The notes under the pieces were generated by a model. That model saw only the letters and a list, made by a program, of their open reading frames with translations. It was not told the DNA's origin and ran no database searches. The position numbers and the translations under genes were made by a program. From Shewanella psychromarinicola (GTDB lineage Bacteria > Pseudomonadota > Gammaproteobacteria > Enterobacterales > Shewanellaceae), in NCBI RefSeq assembly GCF_003855155.1, contig NZ_CP034073.1:1922001-1986000 (forward strand): a stretch of DNA of 64,000 bases. The letters are read 5' to 3'. Position 1 is the first letter of the stretch; every line of letters starts with the position of its first letter. Shown here one piece after another: positions 55,839-63,782 of this stretch.

Positions 55839-58127
55839 TTAGCTATTGGTTAATACGGCAGCTTGGTTAGCTTTTGCCCCTTTGCTGACGATAGCTTTCT
55901 TGATAAGGTCATATAAGAACGCCGCCATCAATAACCCACCAATACTGAAGATAATATCACCAAACATTCGCATCCAGACGAGGTTTTCAACCAAGTCGCT
56001 ATGGATCACCGCTGGTGAACGGGCATACCAGTAGCCGTGGTCAATAACCGCAAAAAATTGCACGATACCCACAGGCAGTAGCGACATAAATACCATTGCC
56101 GCTAAACCAATATTGAGCGTCCAGAATGCCCCTTTAAGGTATTTGTGGTTCCATTGCATATTGCCAGTTAATCCACGAAGACAGAATAGCATTAGCCCTA
56201 TGCCTAGCATGCCATACACTCCCATAAACGCAGCGTGAGCATGAGTTGCAGTGGTGTTTAAGCCTTGAATAAAGTACAACGAAATAGGCGGATTGATTAA
56301 GAAACCTAATACCCCAGCGCCAATCAAGTTCCAAAATGAAGTGGCCACAAAGAACATAATCGCCCAGTGATAACGTTCCATCCAAGGACTTGCTTTACGT
56401 AAGCGATAGGTTTCCATGGCTTCAAAACCAATTAACGCTAGCGGCACGACTTCAAGCGCCGAGAAGATAGCACCCCATGCAATGACAGAAGTTTGGGTAC
56501 CGGTAAAGTATAAGTGATGTAAAGTACCGATTAAGCCGCCGGTTAAAAACACTACCGTTGAGAACAATACTGCACCATTGGCGCTGCGGGCACGGATAAG
56601 ACCTAAGCGAACTAACATAAGCGCAATGACAGAGGTGGCAAATGTTTCAAAGAAGCCTTCAACCCACAAGTGCACCACCCACCAACGCCAGTATTCAGCA
56701 ATCGCTAGGTTTGAGTGTTTGCCCATAAACAGGCCGGCACCGTAAAATAAGCCAATCGCGACACAAGAGGCATACAGAACCCAAATCACCGGTTGCATGT
56801 CGTTGCTGACTTTTAAGGCTGGACGCATTGATGCGGTCACTAACGCTAACCAAATTAATAAGCCCGCCAGCAATAACACTTGCCAAACGCGACCTAAATC
56901 AATGTATTCATATCCTTGGTGACCGAATAGGAAGTTCATGTCCAGATCAAAGTATTGTTGTACGCCAAGCCATTCACCGGCCATAGAACCGAGTACGATA
57001 ACAACTAATGCGCCCCACAGAATGTTTACTCCTAAGCGTTGATACTTAGGCTCGTATCCTGATAGTGCTGGCGCGATATACAGCCCTGTGCCTAACCAAG
57101 CTGTGGCAATCCAAAATACCGCTAGTTGAGTATGCCAAGTACGAGTGACCGAGTATGGGAGTATTTCTGATAATGGGAAACCATAAAACTCTTGGCCTTC
57201 AACTGCGTAATGCGCGGTAATACCGCCCACTAATATTTGCAGTAAAAACAGGCCAATAGCGGTTACAAAATACTTGCCGACGGCTTTTTGTGATGGCGTC
57301 GGTTTGGTAAAAAATAATGGATCATCTTTGGCCGCTTCCGGTAATGCTTCTTCTTTGCAGCAGGCATGGTGCCAAATCAACATGGCAATACCTAAGATCA
57401 ATGTCACCAAACTTAATACTGACCAAACAATGTTATCTGAAGTCGGTATATTGCCGATTTGGGGATCATACGGCCAGTTATTGGTGTAAGTGTACTCATA
57501 GCCAGGACGTTCGGTTACTGCTGCCCATGCTCCCCAAAAGAGAAAACCGTTTAATAATTCACGATGCTCGGCATCAGTGATGGTCCCTTCTTTCATGGCA
57601 TATTGTTCGCGCAGTGATGACAGTGCTGGGTCGTCACCAAAGAGTGATAAATAGTGTTGACTGACTTCATTTATCGCAGCAATACGCACATTTGATAATG
57701 CGACATATGTATTGCCATCAGCGCCTTCAATGACAGTATTATGACGAATATCATTTCTGAGGCCTTGTTCTAAACCTGCCTGCTGCTCAGAATCAAGTTC
57801 AGCAAAATCGCGATTATAACGATCAATTGCGGTGATTGATAACCAAGCTTGTGCTTCACGGTGTAACCAATCAGCAGTCCAATCTGGTGCTACATACGAC
57901 CCATGTCCCCAGATCGATCCCAATTGATGACCGCCCATAGAACGCCACACAAGTTGACCTTGTTCAATATCATCTTTGGTAAATATGGGTTGGCCACTGG
58001 TGTCAGTAAAAGCCGTTGGAATAGGGGGTTTTTCTCGATATATGCCACTGCCTAAACTGAGTAATACAGTGAAGGAAGCAACGAGCACGATTAGCAGTGC
58101 AATGCCGGTGAGTTTGTTTTTGCTCAT
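55839..58127 (-). CDS. norB: Quinol-dependent nitric oxide reductase (qNor)
   Basis: This single-subunit NO reductase has 762 residues and reduces NO to N2O with quinol. The N-terminal extension (about residues 10-220, with FTKDDIEQGQLVWRSMGGHQ) replaces the cytochrome subunit of cNor and carries no CxxCH heme motif. About 12 further helices form the heme-copper-oxidase-like core, where His residues in THAHAAFMGVYG, HLWVEGFFE and HHLYFTGTQ are candidates for heme and FeB ligands. It should sit in the inner membrane and detoxify NO. Control by NorR and sigma-54 is supported by the upstream sites. Confidence 0.94.
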   Translation of the reverse strand: MSKNKLTGIALLIVLVASFTVLLSLGSGIYREKPPIPTAFTDTSGQPIFTKDDIEQGQLVWRSMGGHQLGSIWGHGSYVAPDWTADWLHREAQAWLSITAIDRYNRDFAELDSEQQAGLEQGLRNDIRHNTVIEGADGNTYVALSNVRIAAINEVSQHYLSLFGDDPALSSLREQYAMKEGTITDAEHRELLNGFLFWGAWAAVTERPGYEYTYTNNWPYDPQIGNIPTSDNIVWSVLSLVTLILGIAMLIWHHACCKEEALPEAAKDDPLFFTKPTPSQKAVGKYFVTAIGLFLLQILVGGITAHYAVEGQEFYGFPLSEILPYSVTRTWHTQLAVFWIATAWLGTGLYIAPALSGYEPKYQRLGVNILWGALVVIVLGSMAGEWLGVQQYFDLDMNFLFGHQGYEYIDLGRVWQVLLLAGLLIWLALVTASMRPALKVSNDMQPVIWVLYASCVAIGLFYGAGLFMGKHSNLAIAEYWRWWVVHLWVEGFFETFATSVIALMLVRLGLIRARSANGAVLFSTVVFLTGGLIGTLHHLYFTGTQTSVIAWGAIFSALEVVPLALIGFEAMETYRLRKASPWMERYHWAIMFFVATSFWNLIGAGVLGFLINPPISLYFIQGLNTTATHAHAAFMGVYGMLGIGLMLFCLRGLTGNMQWNHKYLKGAFWTLNIGLAAMVFMSLLPVGIVQFFAVIDHGYWYARSPAVIHSDLVENLVWMRMFGDIIFSIGGLLMAAFLYDLIKKAIVSKGAKANQAAVLTNS

Positions 58128-58173
58128 AAATCCTCTTAGCGCAAAGTCATTTTGATACAGATAGCATGTAATA

Positions 58174-58188
58174 GCATAAGTCGTGCCA
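58174..58188 (-). promoter_or_regulatory. Sigma-54 promoter of the NO reductase gene
   Basis: On the minus strand the sequence reads TGGCAC-N5-ATGC, close to the sigma-54 consensus TGGCAC-N5-TTGC, with the invariant GG and GC at the right spacing. It ends 46 bp from the start codon. Confidence 0.8.
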
Positions 58189-58254
58189 ACTATTTTTAGT
58201 TAATTAAAGTATTGATATATATGTATATTAATTTAATCCCAATTGAATTAAATT

Positions 58255-58307
58255 GTCATTTAGACATTGTTTAATAATTGTAAATATGACACCGTTGTCA
58301 TATTTAC
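58255..58307. promoter_or_regulatory. Three NorR enhancer sites (GT-N7-AC)
   Basis: GTCATTTAGAC at 58255-58265, GTAAATATGAC at 58280-58290 and GTCATATTTAC at 58297-58307 each fit the published E. coli NorR core GT-N7-AC. Three sites upstream of a sigma-54 promoter is the arrangement described for norVW. Centres are 25 and 17 bp apart. Confidence 0.75.
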
Positions 58308-58317
58308 AATTATTAAA
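58270..58317. repeat. Perfect 48-bp palindrome containing two NorR sites
   Basis: Two perfect 22-bp arms (58270-58291 and 58296-58317) flank a CCGT loop. The arms are AT-rich and there is no terminator-like T run. Two of the three NorR sites are its mirror-image halves. Confidence 0.9.
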
Positions 58318-58333
58318 TGTGATCATGGTCACC
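58318..58333. promoter_or_regulatory. CRP-site candidate
   Basis: TGTGA-TCATGG-TCACC matches the CRP consensus TGTGA-N6-TCACA at nine of ten positions. It abuts the large palindrome upstream of the NO reductase gene and could act on that gene or on the divergent slyA-like gene. Confidence 0.6.
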
Positions 58334-58506
58334 TTGTTTTATTACAAAGGGAGAATGGGTTGAACATGTCGAGTATGAATAGATAAAGCCGATGATAGGC
58401 ATTTTAGGTCAGACTAATATTCAGTTGATTAATATTTTAAAGTCTATATATCAAGTATTTAGTTAATTTATTAAGCTTTTTTAACTTCAAGTAAGCAATT
58501 GAGCTA

Positions 58507-58548
58507 TTTACTTAGCATGCTAACTAGTTATAATGCTTAGCAAGCTAA
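58507..58548 (+). promoter_or_regulatory. slyA-like promoter with two operators
   Basis: The -35 TTTACT (58507-58512) and -10 TATAAT (58529-58534) are 16 bases apart. TTAGCATGCTAA at 58512-58523 lies in the spacer, and TTAGCAAGCTAA at 58537-58548 lies on the start site. The second is identical to the consensus reported for SlyA of Salmonella. This suggests autorepression. Confidence 0.75.
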
Positions 58549-58565
58549 CTAAATGGCAAGTTAAT

Positions 58566-59045
58566 ATGTATAACGAATTAGAACGACTAAAAGAGCTGCA
58601 TCTTGCGGAGCAACTAGGAAGATTGCATCGATTATGGCGCACAGCCGCAGATGTTGAATTAATTCCACTAGGGTTAACTCATCCTCGTTGGACTGCATTA
58701 TGGAAACTATTACGTTTGGGTGACGATGTGAGTCAAAAAGTGCTAGCCGATGCGTTAGAAATAGAGCTGCCATCGTTAATGCGTACCTTGGGTCAATTAG
58801 AAGCGCAAGGCTATATTAAAAGGCGTTGTTGCGAAAACGATAAGCGCGCTCGAATAGTGAGTTTGACACCGCAGGGGATCGACATTCTTAAACAAATAGA
58901 AACACGGATTATGCAAATTCGTGCTGAATTACTCAATGGCATTAGCAGTCAAGAATTAAGTGAGTTTGAACGTGTGATCAGTCTGATTAGTGATAATGCC
59001 ATGGCTAAACTTGATCCGTCTGCCGACCCTTTTGGTGAGAAATAA
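58566..59045 (+). CDS. SlyA/MarR-family transcriptional regulator
   Basis: This is a winged-helix dimeric repressor of 159 residues. The start at ATG 58566 (MYNELERLKELHLAEQLGRL) leaves the operator region untranslated; the ATG at 58533 would lie inside it. The recognition region is QKVLADALEIELPSLMRTLGQ, followed by the wing IKRRCCENDKRARIVSLT. The efflux adaptor gene begins one base after its stop codon. This gives a regulator-adaptor-pump operon, as in other SlyA-linked aromatic or drug efflux systems. Confidence 0.9.
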   Translation: MYNELERLKELHLAEQLGRLHRLWRTAADVELIPLGLTHPRWTALWKLLRLGDDVSQKVLADALEIELPSLMRTLGQLEAQGYIKRRCCENDKRARIVSLTPQGIDILKQIETRIMQIRAELLNGISSQELSEFERVISLISDNAMAKLDPSADPFGEK

Positions 59046-59046
59046 C

Positions 59047-60105
59047 ATGACTCCAGATCAACAATTTGCCCGCCTCGTTAAGATAGCCATTTTGATGTTT
59101 GTTATGGTCTTCGGCTACTTTATGTTTGCTGATGCCGTTATCCCTTTAACCCCTCAAGCGATGGCGACCAGAATAGTGACAAAAGTCACCCCCCAAGTCA
59201 GTGGGAAAATAGCGACTATTGCCGTAGCCAATAATCAAGTGGTAAAAAAAGGCGATGTGTTATTTAAGATTGACTCAGTTCCTTACGAGCTTGCCGAAGA
59301 ACAAGCACAGTTAGCACTGGAACAAGCAAAACAAGATAACGCTGAACTTGATGCTGCCTTATTAGCGGCCAAAGCAGATGTGCAAGCCAATAGATCCAAT
59401 GCCAAACAAAAGCGCAGTGAGGCGAAGAGAATTGACTCTTTATTTTTGACTCACGGAGTGTCTCAACAACTTAACGATCAGACTGGCAGTGATGCGACGA
59501 CTGCAGAGGCCAACTTACAGGCCTCCAATGCGCGCTTAGCAAAACTAAAAGTCAGTCGTGGTCGTTATGGTGATGGAAACTTAAAAGTTCGCCAAGCACA
59601 GAATCGCTTAGAGCAAGCTGAGTTGAATCTGTCATATACTCAAATTCGAGCCGATCAAAATGGTATCGTGACTAATTTACAGCTGCAGGTAGGTAGTTTT
59701 GCTTCTGTCGGTCAACCATTATTAGCATTAGTGTCGGATAAGGTTGATATCATTGCTGATTTTAGGGAAAAAAGTCTTCGCGGTATTGATATTGAGTCGA
59801 GTGCTTTTATTGCATTTGATGGCGAACCTGGACGTTTATATCGTGCGCAAGTGAGTTCAATTGATGCTGGAGTCAGCGCCGGACAGTTTGAAGCGAATGG
59901 TCGTTTGGCGGCACCACAAGAATCTGCTCGTTGGGTACGCAATGCTCAGCGCTTACGTTTACACCTTGAGCTTGACCAGCAAGCCGTTAATCTACTGCCA
60001 GCAGGCGCGCGTGCCACTGTACAATTAGTGCCCAATAGTGGTTTGCTTGGCTTTATTGCCAAGGTGCAAATTAAGGTCATTAGTGTGCTGCACTATATTT
60101 ATTAA
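59047..60105 (+). CDS. HlyD-family membrane fusion protein
   Basis: This periplasmic adaptor subunit of an efflux pump has 352 residues. An N-terminal membrane anchor (about residues 11-32, IAILMFVMVFGYFMFADAVI) is followed by a lipoyl half-motif (VTPQVSGKIATIAVANNQVV), an alpha-helical hairpin, the second lipoyl half (LSYTQIRADQNGIVTNLQL) and beta-barrel. I place the start at 59047, one base after the regulator. It should pair with the FUSC-type pump encoded 143 bases downstream, as AaeA pairs with AaeB. Confidence 0.85.
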   Translation: MTPDQQFARLVKIAILMFVMVFGYFMFADAVIPLTPQAMATRIVTKVTPQVSGKIATIAVANNQVVKKGDVLFKIDSVPYELAEEQAQLALEQAKQDNAELDAALLAAKADVQANRSNAKQKRSEAKRIDSLFLTHGVSQQLNDQTGSDATTAEANLQASNARLAKLKVSRGRYGDGNLKVRQAQNRLEQAELNLSYTQIRADQNGIVTNLQLQVGSFASVGQPLLALVSDKVDIIADFREKSLRGIDIESSAFIAFDGEPGRLYRAQVSSIDAGVSAGQFEANGRLAAPQESARWVRNAQRLRLHLELDQQAVNLLPAGARATVQLVPNSGLLGFIAKVQIKVISVLHYIY

Positions 60106-60248
60106 ATGACATCTTACATTTAATCAGTATTTCTCTAATCCATAACAATGGCTGACTTTCTCTTTGGTGGTTGCTTTTTTTAGCAAACGCATCAATCAGG
60201 ATGAGTTCTTTATTGTGGAATATTTTCCCCGACGCGTAGGTATTTCAG

Positions 60249-61274
60249 ATGTTGTTACGCCATAGTCCTTTGACTAAAAACGATTTACGTCAATGCTTGC
60301 GCATTGCAACAGGCGCAACGCTAGGGTTTGCGATTTGTAAGTTTTTCGACCTAAGTTATGGGGTGTTTTTTACCGTAACCCCAATGCTATTACTCGGACT
60401 TGTGCCCGTGATGAATGCGCATGCGATGCGTCAACTGTTGGCATCATCGGTCATGGCTGGGATTGAGGTCGGTATTCTAGGTGGTTTATTTGGTTCTCAC
60501 CCAGGGATGATATTGCCCATCGTTTTTGGGCTTTTTTTGTATCGATTTGCGGCAATGTCACGTGGAAGCTTGTTTTTATTCGGTGCTAATGGGGTGATCA
60601 GCTTAAGTATTATGCTGCACTTTGCCAGTTATCCGAGTGTGGATATTAACAATCTTATTTTTAGCAATTTTTGGGCGACGGCAGCGTCGGTGATCATTGC
60701 TTATGCCATGACCGCCCTATGGCCCGATGTTGAACCTCGCTCGCCAATGGCAGCCGTGGTTAAAGCGCCTAACCGTATGCGCCACGAAGCTTTGTTGGGG
60801 GCATCAATTGCCACCGCATCATTTTTGGTATTTCAGGTGTTTAATTTACAAGATTCCATGTCAGCCCAAGCCACCACTTTGTTATTGTTATTCCCAATGC
60901 ATTGGAATGGCGCACTCGGTTACGCCCGAAAACGGGCTATCGGCACCTTGTTTGGGGTAACATTTGGGTTGCTGGTGCAAGGATTACTTTATGATTGGTC
61001 TGGGTTACTTATTTTTGTTATACCACTATTGTGGATAGGCCTTATGTTATTTAGCCAAGTGCATGTGAGAGAGGCGAGTGGTTCAGGAGTAGGGTTTGGC
61101 GCTATGACGACCTTAGGTATTTTGTTTGGTCAGTACTTAACCCCCCAAAATGATCTGATTTTTAGTGCTTTATACCGTGTGAGTAGCATTTTGGTTGCGA
61201 TAGTAGCGACATTATTATTGTGTTATCTAATGCATCGTTTATTGAATCAATTTGCAGCGACTCGATTTGGGTGA
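60249..61274 (+). CDS. FUSC/DUF2955 family efflux membrane protein
   Basis: This 341-residue integral membrane protein has about ten helices in two bundles. It resembles the DUF2955 branch of the FUSC (fusaric acid resistance, AaeB-like) superfamily, which export aromatic acids with a HlyD partner. Family-like parts are CLRIATGATLGFAICKFFDL, VTPMLLLGLVPVMNAH and NGALGYARKRAIGTLFG. It lacks the long cytoplasmic domain of full-size AaeB. The substrate is unknown. The ribosome-binding site is weak. Confidence 0.8.
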   Translation: MLLRHSPLTKNDLRQCLRIATGATLGFAICKFFDLSYGVFFTVTPMLLLGLVPVMNAHAMRQLLASSVMAGIEVGILGGLFGSHPGMILPIVFGLFLYRFAAMSRGSLFLFGANGVISLSIMLHFASYPSVDINNLIFSNFWATAASVIIAYAMTALWPDVEPRSPMAAVVKAPNRMRHEALLGASIATASFLVFQVFNLQDSMSAQATTLLLLFPMHWNGALGYARKRAIGTLFGVTFGLLVQGLLYDWSGLLIFVIPLLWIGLMLFSQVHVREASGSGVGFGAMTTLGILFGQYLTPQNDLIFSALYRVSSILVAIVATLLLCYLMHRLLNQFAATRFG

Positions 61275-61303
61275 ACAATTGATGTGTGCGGTAAATCGAT
61301 CTA

Positions 61304-61359
61304 ATTTGCTTATTTGCTTATTTGCTTATTTGCTTATTTGCTTATTTGCTTATTTGCTT
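61304..61359. repeat. 8-bp microsatellite, seven perfect units
   Basis: ATTTGCTT is repeated seven times without change. It lies 30 bp after the FUSC-type gene. Confidence 0.95.
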
Positions 61360-61460
61360 ACCGATATTTATCAACAGTGGGCTTACTTCTATTGCGATAG
61401 GTAAGTGGTTATTAAAGTATTAGACTGCTTTTGAAGAATAATGTGCTTATTAACTGACAA

Positions 61461-61635
61461 TATTAGATATTAGATATTAGATATTAGATATTAGATATTA
61501 GATATTAAGTATTAAGTATTAGGTATTAGGTATTAGGTATTAGATATTAGATATTAGGTATTAAGTATTAGGTATTAGATATTAGATATTAGGTATTAAG
61601 TATTAAGTATTAAGTATTAAGTATTAGATATTAGG
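61461..61635. repeat. 7-bp microsatellite, twenty-five units in three variants
   Basis: Twenty-five units of TATTAGA, TATTAAG or TATTAGG follow each other with no change in length. All keep TATTA and differ only in the last two bases. The array ends 85 bp before the Sel1 gene start. Confidence 0.95.
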
Positions 61636-61720
61636 TACGGTTAGTTTTATAGACATAATTACTATATACATTCGGTATATAAATGCTAATAGTAATGAAT
61701 CGTATATAAAAGGATTTAAC

Positions 61721-62608
61721 ATGATGACAAAAAATACTATTATTTTTAGCTTAATATTAAGCTTTCTCGCTTTCGCTCCATTTAAAAGCCAAGCAAACCA
61801 ATTGCCTGAGTGCAGTACATCCGAATGTGTCGAATACTTTAAAGCCTATCGTATTTTAACTAAACGAGGTCACTCCTCAGCGATGGGCATGTTAGGTGAG
61901 TTTTACTATGTTGGTTATGGTACTGATAAAGATATAGACATAGCATTAAAATGGTATCGTCGCGCAGGTAAATATGGCGTTATGGATGCCAAATACAAAG
62001 CGGGTGTATTGTACTTACAAGATACGCATTTAAAAGATATTGACGAAGGCGTTGAATATTTAGAGTACGCATCAAAGAGAGGGCATGGACAGTCTTCGTA
62101 TTTGTTAGGCAAAATGTATTTAGGTGGTGGTATGGTAGAGCAAGATTTGGCGCGTGCAGATCAATATCTTGCTAGAGCTTATGAAGAAAAAAATTTTGCA
62201 GCCAGAAATTATGGACAAGAACTTTACTTACATGAATCAACTAAAAAATTACCACTCAGAAAACTTTACGATTTAATTTCAAAAGATGTTGTCACCTTAA
62301 CCCCAGAGCAAACTGGTTCAAATGAGCAAACTGCAGTGATCAATTTTCCTGAAGGTGAAATGGAAACCCTTGATGTGAAAATGGATACATTTGAAGGTAT
62401 GTTTGGAACTCATATCGCCCAGTTAAACAATATGATCCCTGACACTTCAAAAGGCACTGGATCAAATATAGCAGGGCAGACATGTGCCACAATGTGGGGG
62501 TGTAGTAGTGAAGGCGACGGCGAACGTATCCAGGACGTCCTGTTATCTGATTGGGGCCTAGAAACACTTCAATTTAGGCTTGAAGGTTCAATATTTATTA
62601 TCAATTAA
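61721..62608 (+). CDS. Exported Sel1-repeat protein
   Basis: This 295-residue protein has a signal peptide (NTIIFSLILSFLAFAPFKSQA). Three to four Sel1-like repeats follow (SAMGMLGEFYYVGYGTDKDI, IALKWYRRAGKYGVMDAKYK, GHGQSSYLLGKMYLGGGMVE). The C-terminal 110 residues are not repeat-like and include a Cys pair (GQTCATMWGCSSEGDG) that may form a disulfide. The function is unknown. The promoter region abuts a 175-bp microsatellite, which could make its expression variable. Confidence 0.75.
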   Translation: MMTKNTIIFSLILSFLAFAPFKSQANQLPECSTSECVEYFKAYRILTKRGHSSAMGMLGEFYYVGYGTDKDIDIALKWYRRAGKYGVMDAKYKAGVLYLQDTHLKDIDEGVEYLEYASKRGHGQSSYLLGKMYLGGGMVEQDLARADQYLARAYEEKNFAARNYGQELYLHESTKKLPLRKLYDLISKDVVTLTPEQTGSNEQTAVINFPEGEMETLDVKMDTFEGMFGTHIAQLNNMIPDTSKGTGSNIAGQTCATMWGCSSEGDGERIQDVLLSDWGLETLQFRLEGSIFIIN

Positions 62609-62764
62609 TAGCTGAGTACAAACTGGTTATTTTTGTTAGCAAGGCCAATGACAGAGCAATAGTGGGTTGTTGTAGTCAATGTCATAGTAAGCCGATCAAC
62701 AAGCGGTTTGATAACCGTTTATTATCTTGAAATTCGTTAGATAAGGTTATGCTAACGCTAGTAT

Positions 62765-62805
62765 AAAAAAGTGACTCATTGTGCTTAAGCAAGCGTCACT
62801 TTTTT
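62765..62805. terminator. Bidirectional terminator after the Sel1 gene
   Basis: The outer stem AAAAAAGTGAC (62765-62775) pairs with 62795-62805, and an inner palindrome GCTTAAGC lies in the loop. It separates the convergent Sel1 and Trp-rich genes. Confidence 0.85.
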
Positions 62806-62842
62806 ATTTTCAAATCCCATAATGAATGTGTTTTACAGTAGA

Positions 62843-63058
62843 TTATTGCCAGCCAATTTTCCACTGTTGCGGGTCTTTAAGATCGCGCCAGTCAATGACA
62901 AACTCTTGTGCATTCATTTCTGCACGGATAAGACATTCAACCACGTTTTGTTGTTCGTCATACTCGACTTTAGCGACAGTAAAATGCTTCAGCTTTTGAA
63001 CCACGTTAACCTTGGTCCACTTACTATTAAGTAATTTTTTAGGATGAATTAGGTTCAT
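62843..63058 (-). CDS. Small Trp-rich protein, TIGR02450 family
   Basis: This soluble protein of 71 residues matches the TIGR02450 family. It shows NLIHPKKLLNSKWTKVNVV at the start, a conserved HFTVAKV, and a C-terminal DWRDLKDPQQWKIGWQ. The start at 63058 is supported by GAGA six bases upstream; two earlier starts in the same frame add six residues. The function is unknown. Confidence 0.78.
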   Translation of the reverse strand: MNLIHPKKLLNSKWTKVNVVQKLKHFTVAKVEYDEQQNVVECLIRAEMNAQEFVIDWRDLKDPQQWKIGWQ

Positions 63059-63152
63059 ATTCGTTCTCATGTTCACAGTATTTCGTTGCCCGTATTAACA
63101 CTCATGTTATGACTCATACAGTAACTCATGGCGTACCTGATCAGTACTGGTG

Positions 63153-63746
63153 TTAGTCACTGTGAGAGTGACCAACTAATAACTGCTGCAATTGGCTTAG
63201 ATCATTGATAATAATATCGGCCAAATGTTGATAAGTACTTTCAATCCCATGATTAATAAAACAGGCGATCATGCCAGCATTATTAGCCGCTTGAATGTCG
63301 TATAGGTAATCCCCCACATAGATAATATCTTGAGGGGCTATTTGCCATTGGGCTGCAATCGCCAGTAGAGCATCGGGTGCCGGTTTTGCTGGGTAATCTT
63401 CGCGGGTTAGCACGTGGTCGATAGCAATATTATTCTGTTTTACCTTTAATGCGCTTGCGGCAAGGCTGTTACGCGTTACGATGGCGATGGGTAATTTTGC
63501 CGCTTCAATGGCATTAATCAGCTCGGTCATTCCTTTGATGGGCTTGGCACTCAACGCATCTTGGTATTCATGATCTAGAATAATCTGCTTGGCATCGGCT
63601 TGAGTGGCTTTGCAGCTTAAGTCGTCGACATAGTTAAGTAAGTCTATGCCATCAGGGCAACCAATTTGCTGGCGAATTAAGCCGAAGTCTAAGCTGGACT
63701 CAACTAAGGTGCCGTCTAAGTCAAAAATAATGCCTTTTATTTGCAT
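63153..63746 (-). CDS. HAD-superfamily phosphatase
   Basis: This is a haloacid-dehalogenase-like hydrolase, probably a small-molecule phosphatase of the phosphoglycolate/phosphoserine phosphatase-like subgroup. Starting at 63746 it has 197 residues. Motif I is IIFDLDGTLVES with the nucleophile Asp, motif II Thr is in IAIVTRNS, motif III Lys is in YPAKPAPDALL, and motif IV is VGDYLYDI. A cap domain lies between motifs I and II. The substrate is not predictable. Confidence 0.85.
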   Translation of the reverse strand: MQIKGIIFDLDGTLVESSLDFGLIRQQIGCPDGIDLLNYVDDLSCKATQADAKQIILDHEYQDALSAKPIKGMTELINAIEAAKLPIAIVTRNSLAASALKVKQNNIAIDHVLTREDYPAKPAPDALLAIAAQWQIAPQDIIYVGDYLYDIQAANNAGMIACFINHGIESTYQHLADIIINDLSQLQQLLVGHSHSD

Positions 63747-63782
63747 GGGTAAATTCAATGAATTCCTTTCTTTTCTCAATAT

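Larger units (their letters stand above)
61275..61720. other. Gap made largely of short tandem repeats
   Basis: This 446-bp gap contains the 8-bp and 7-bp tandem repeats described next and no gene. The segment 61636-61720, AT-rich, should hold the promoter of the Sel1 gene. Confidence 0.7.
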
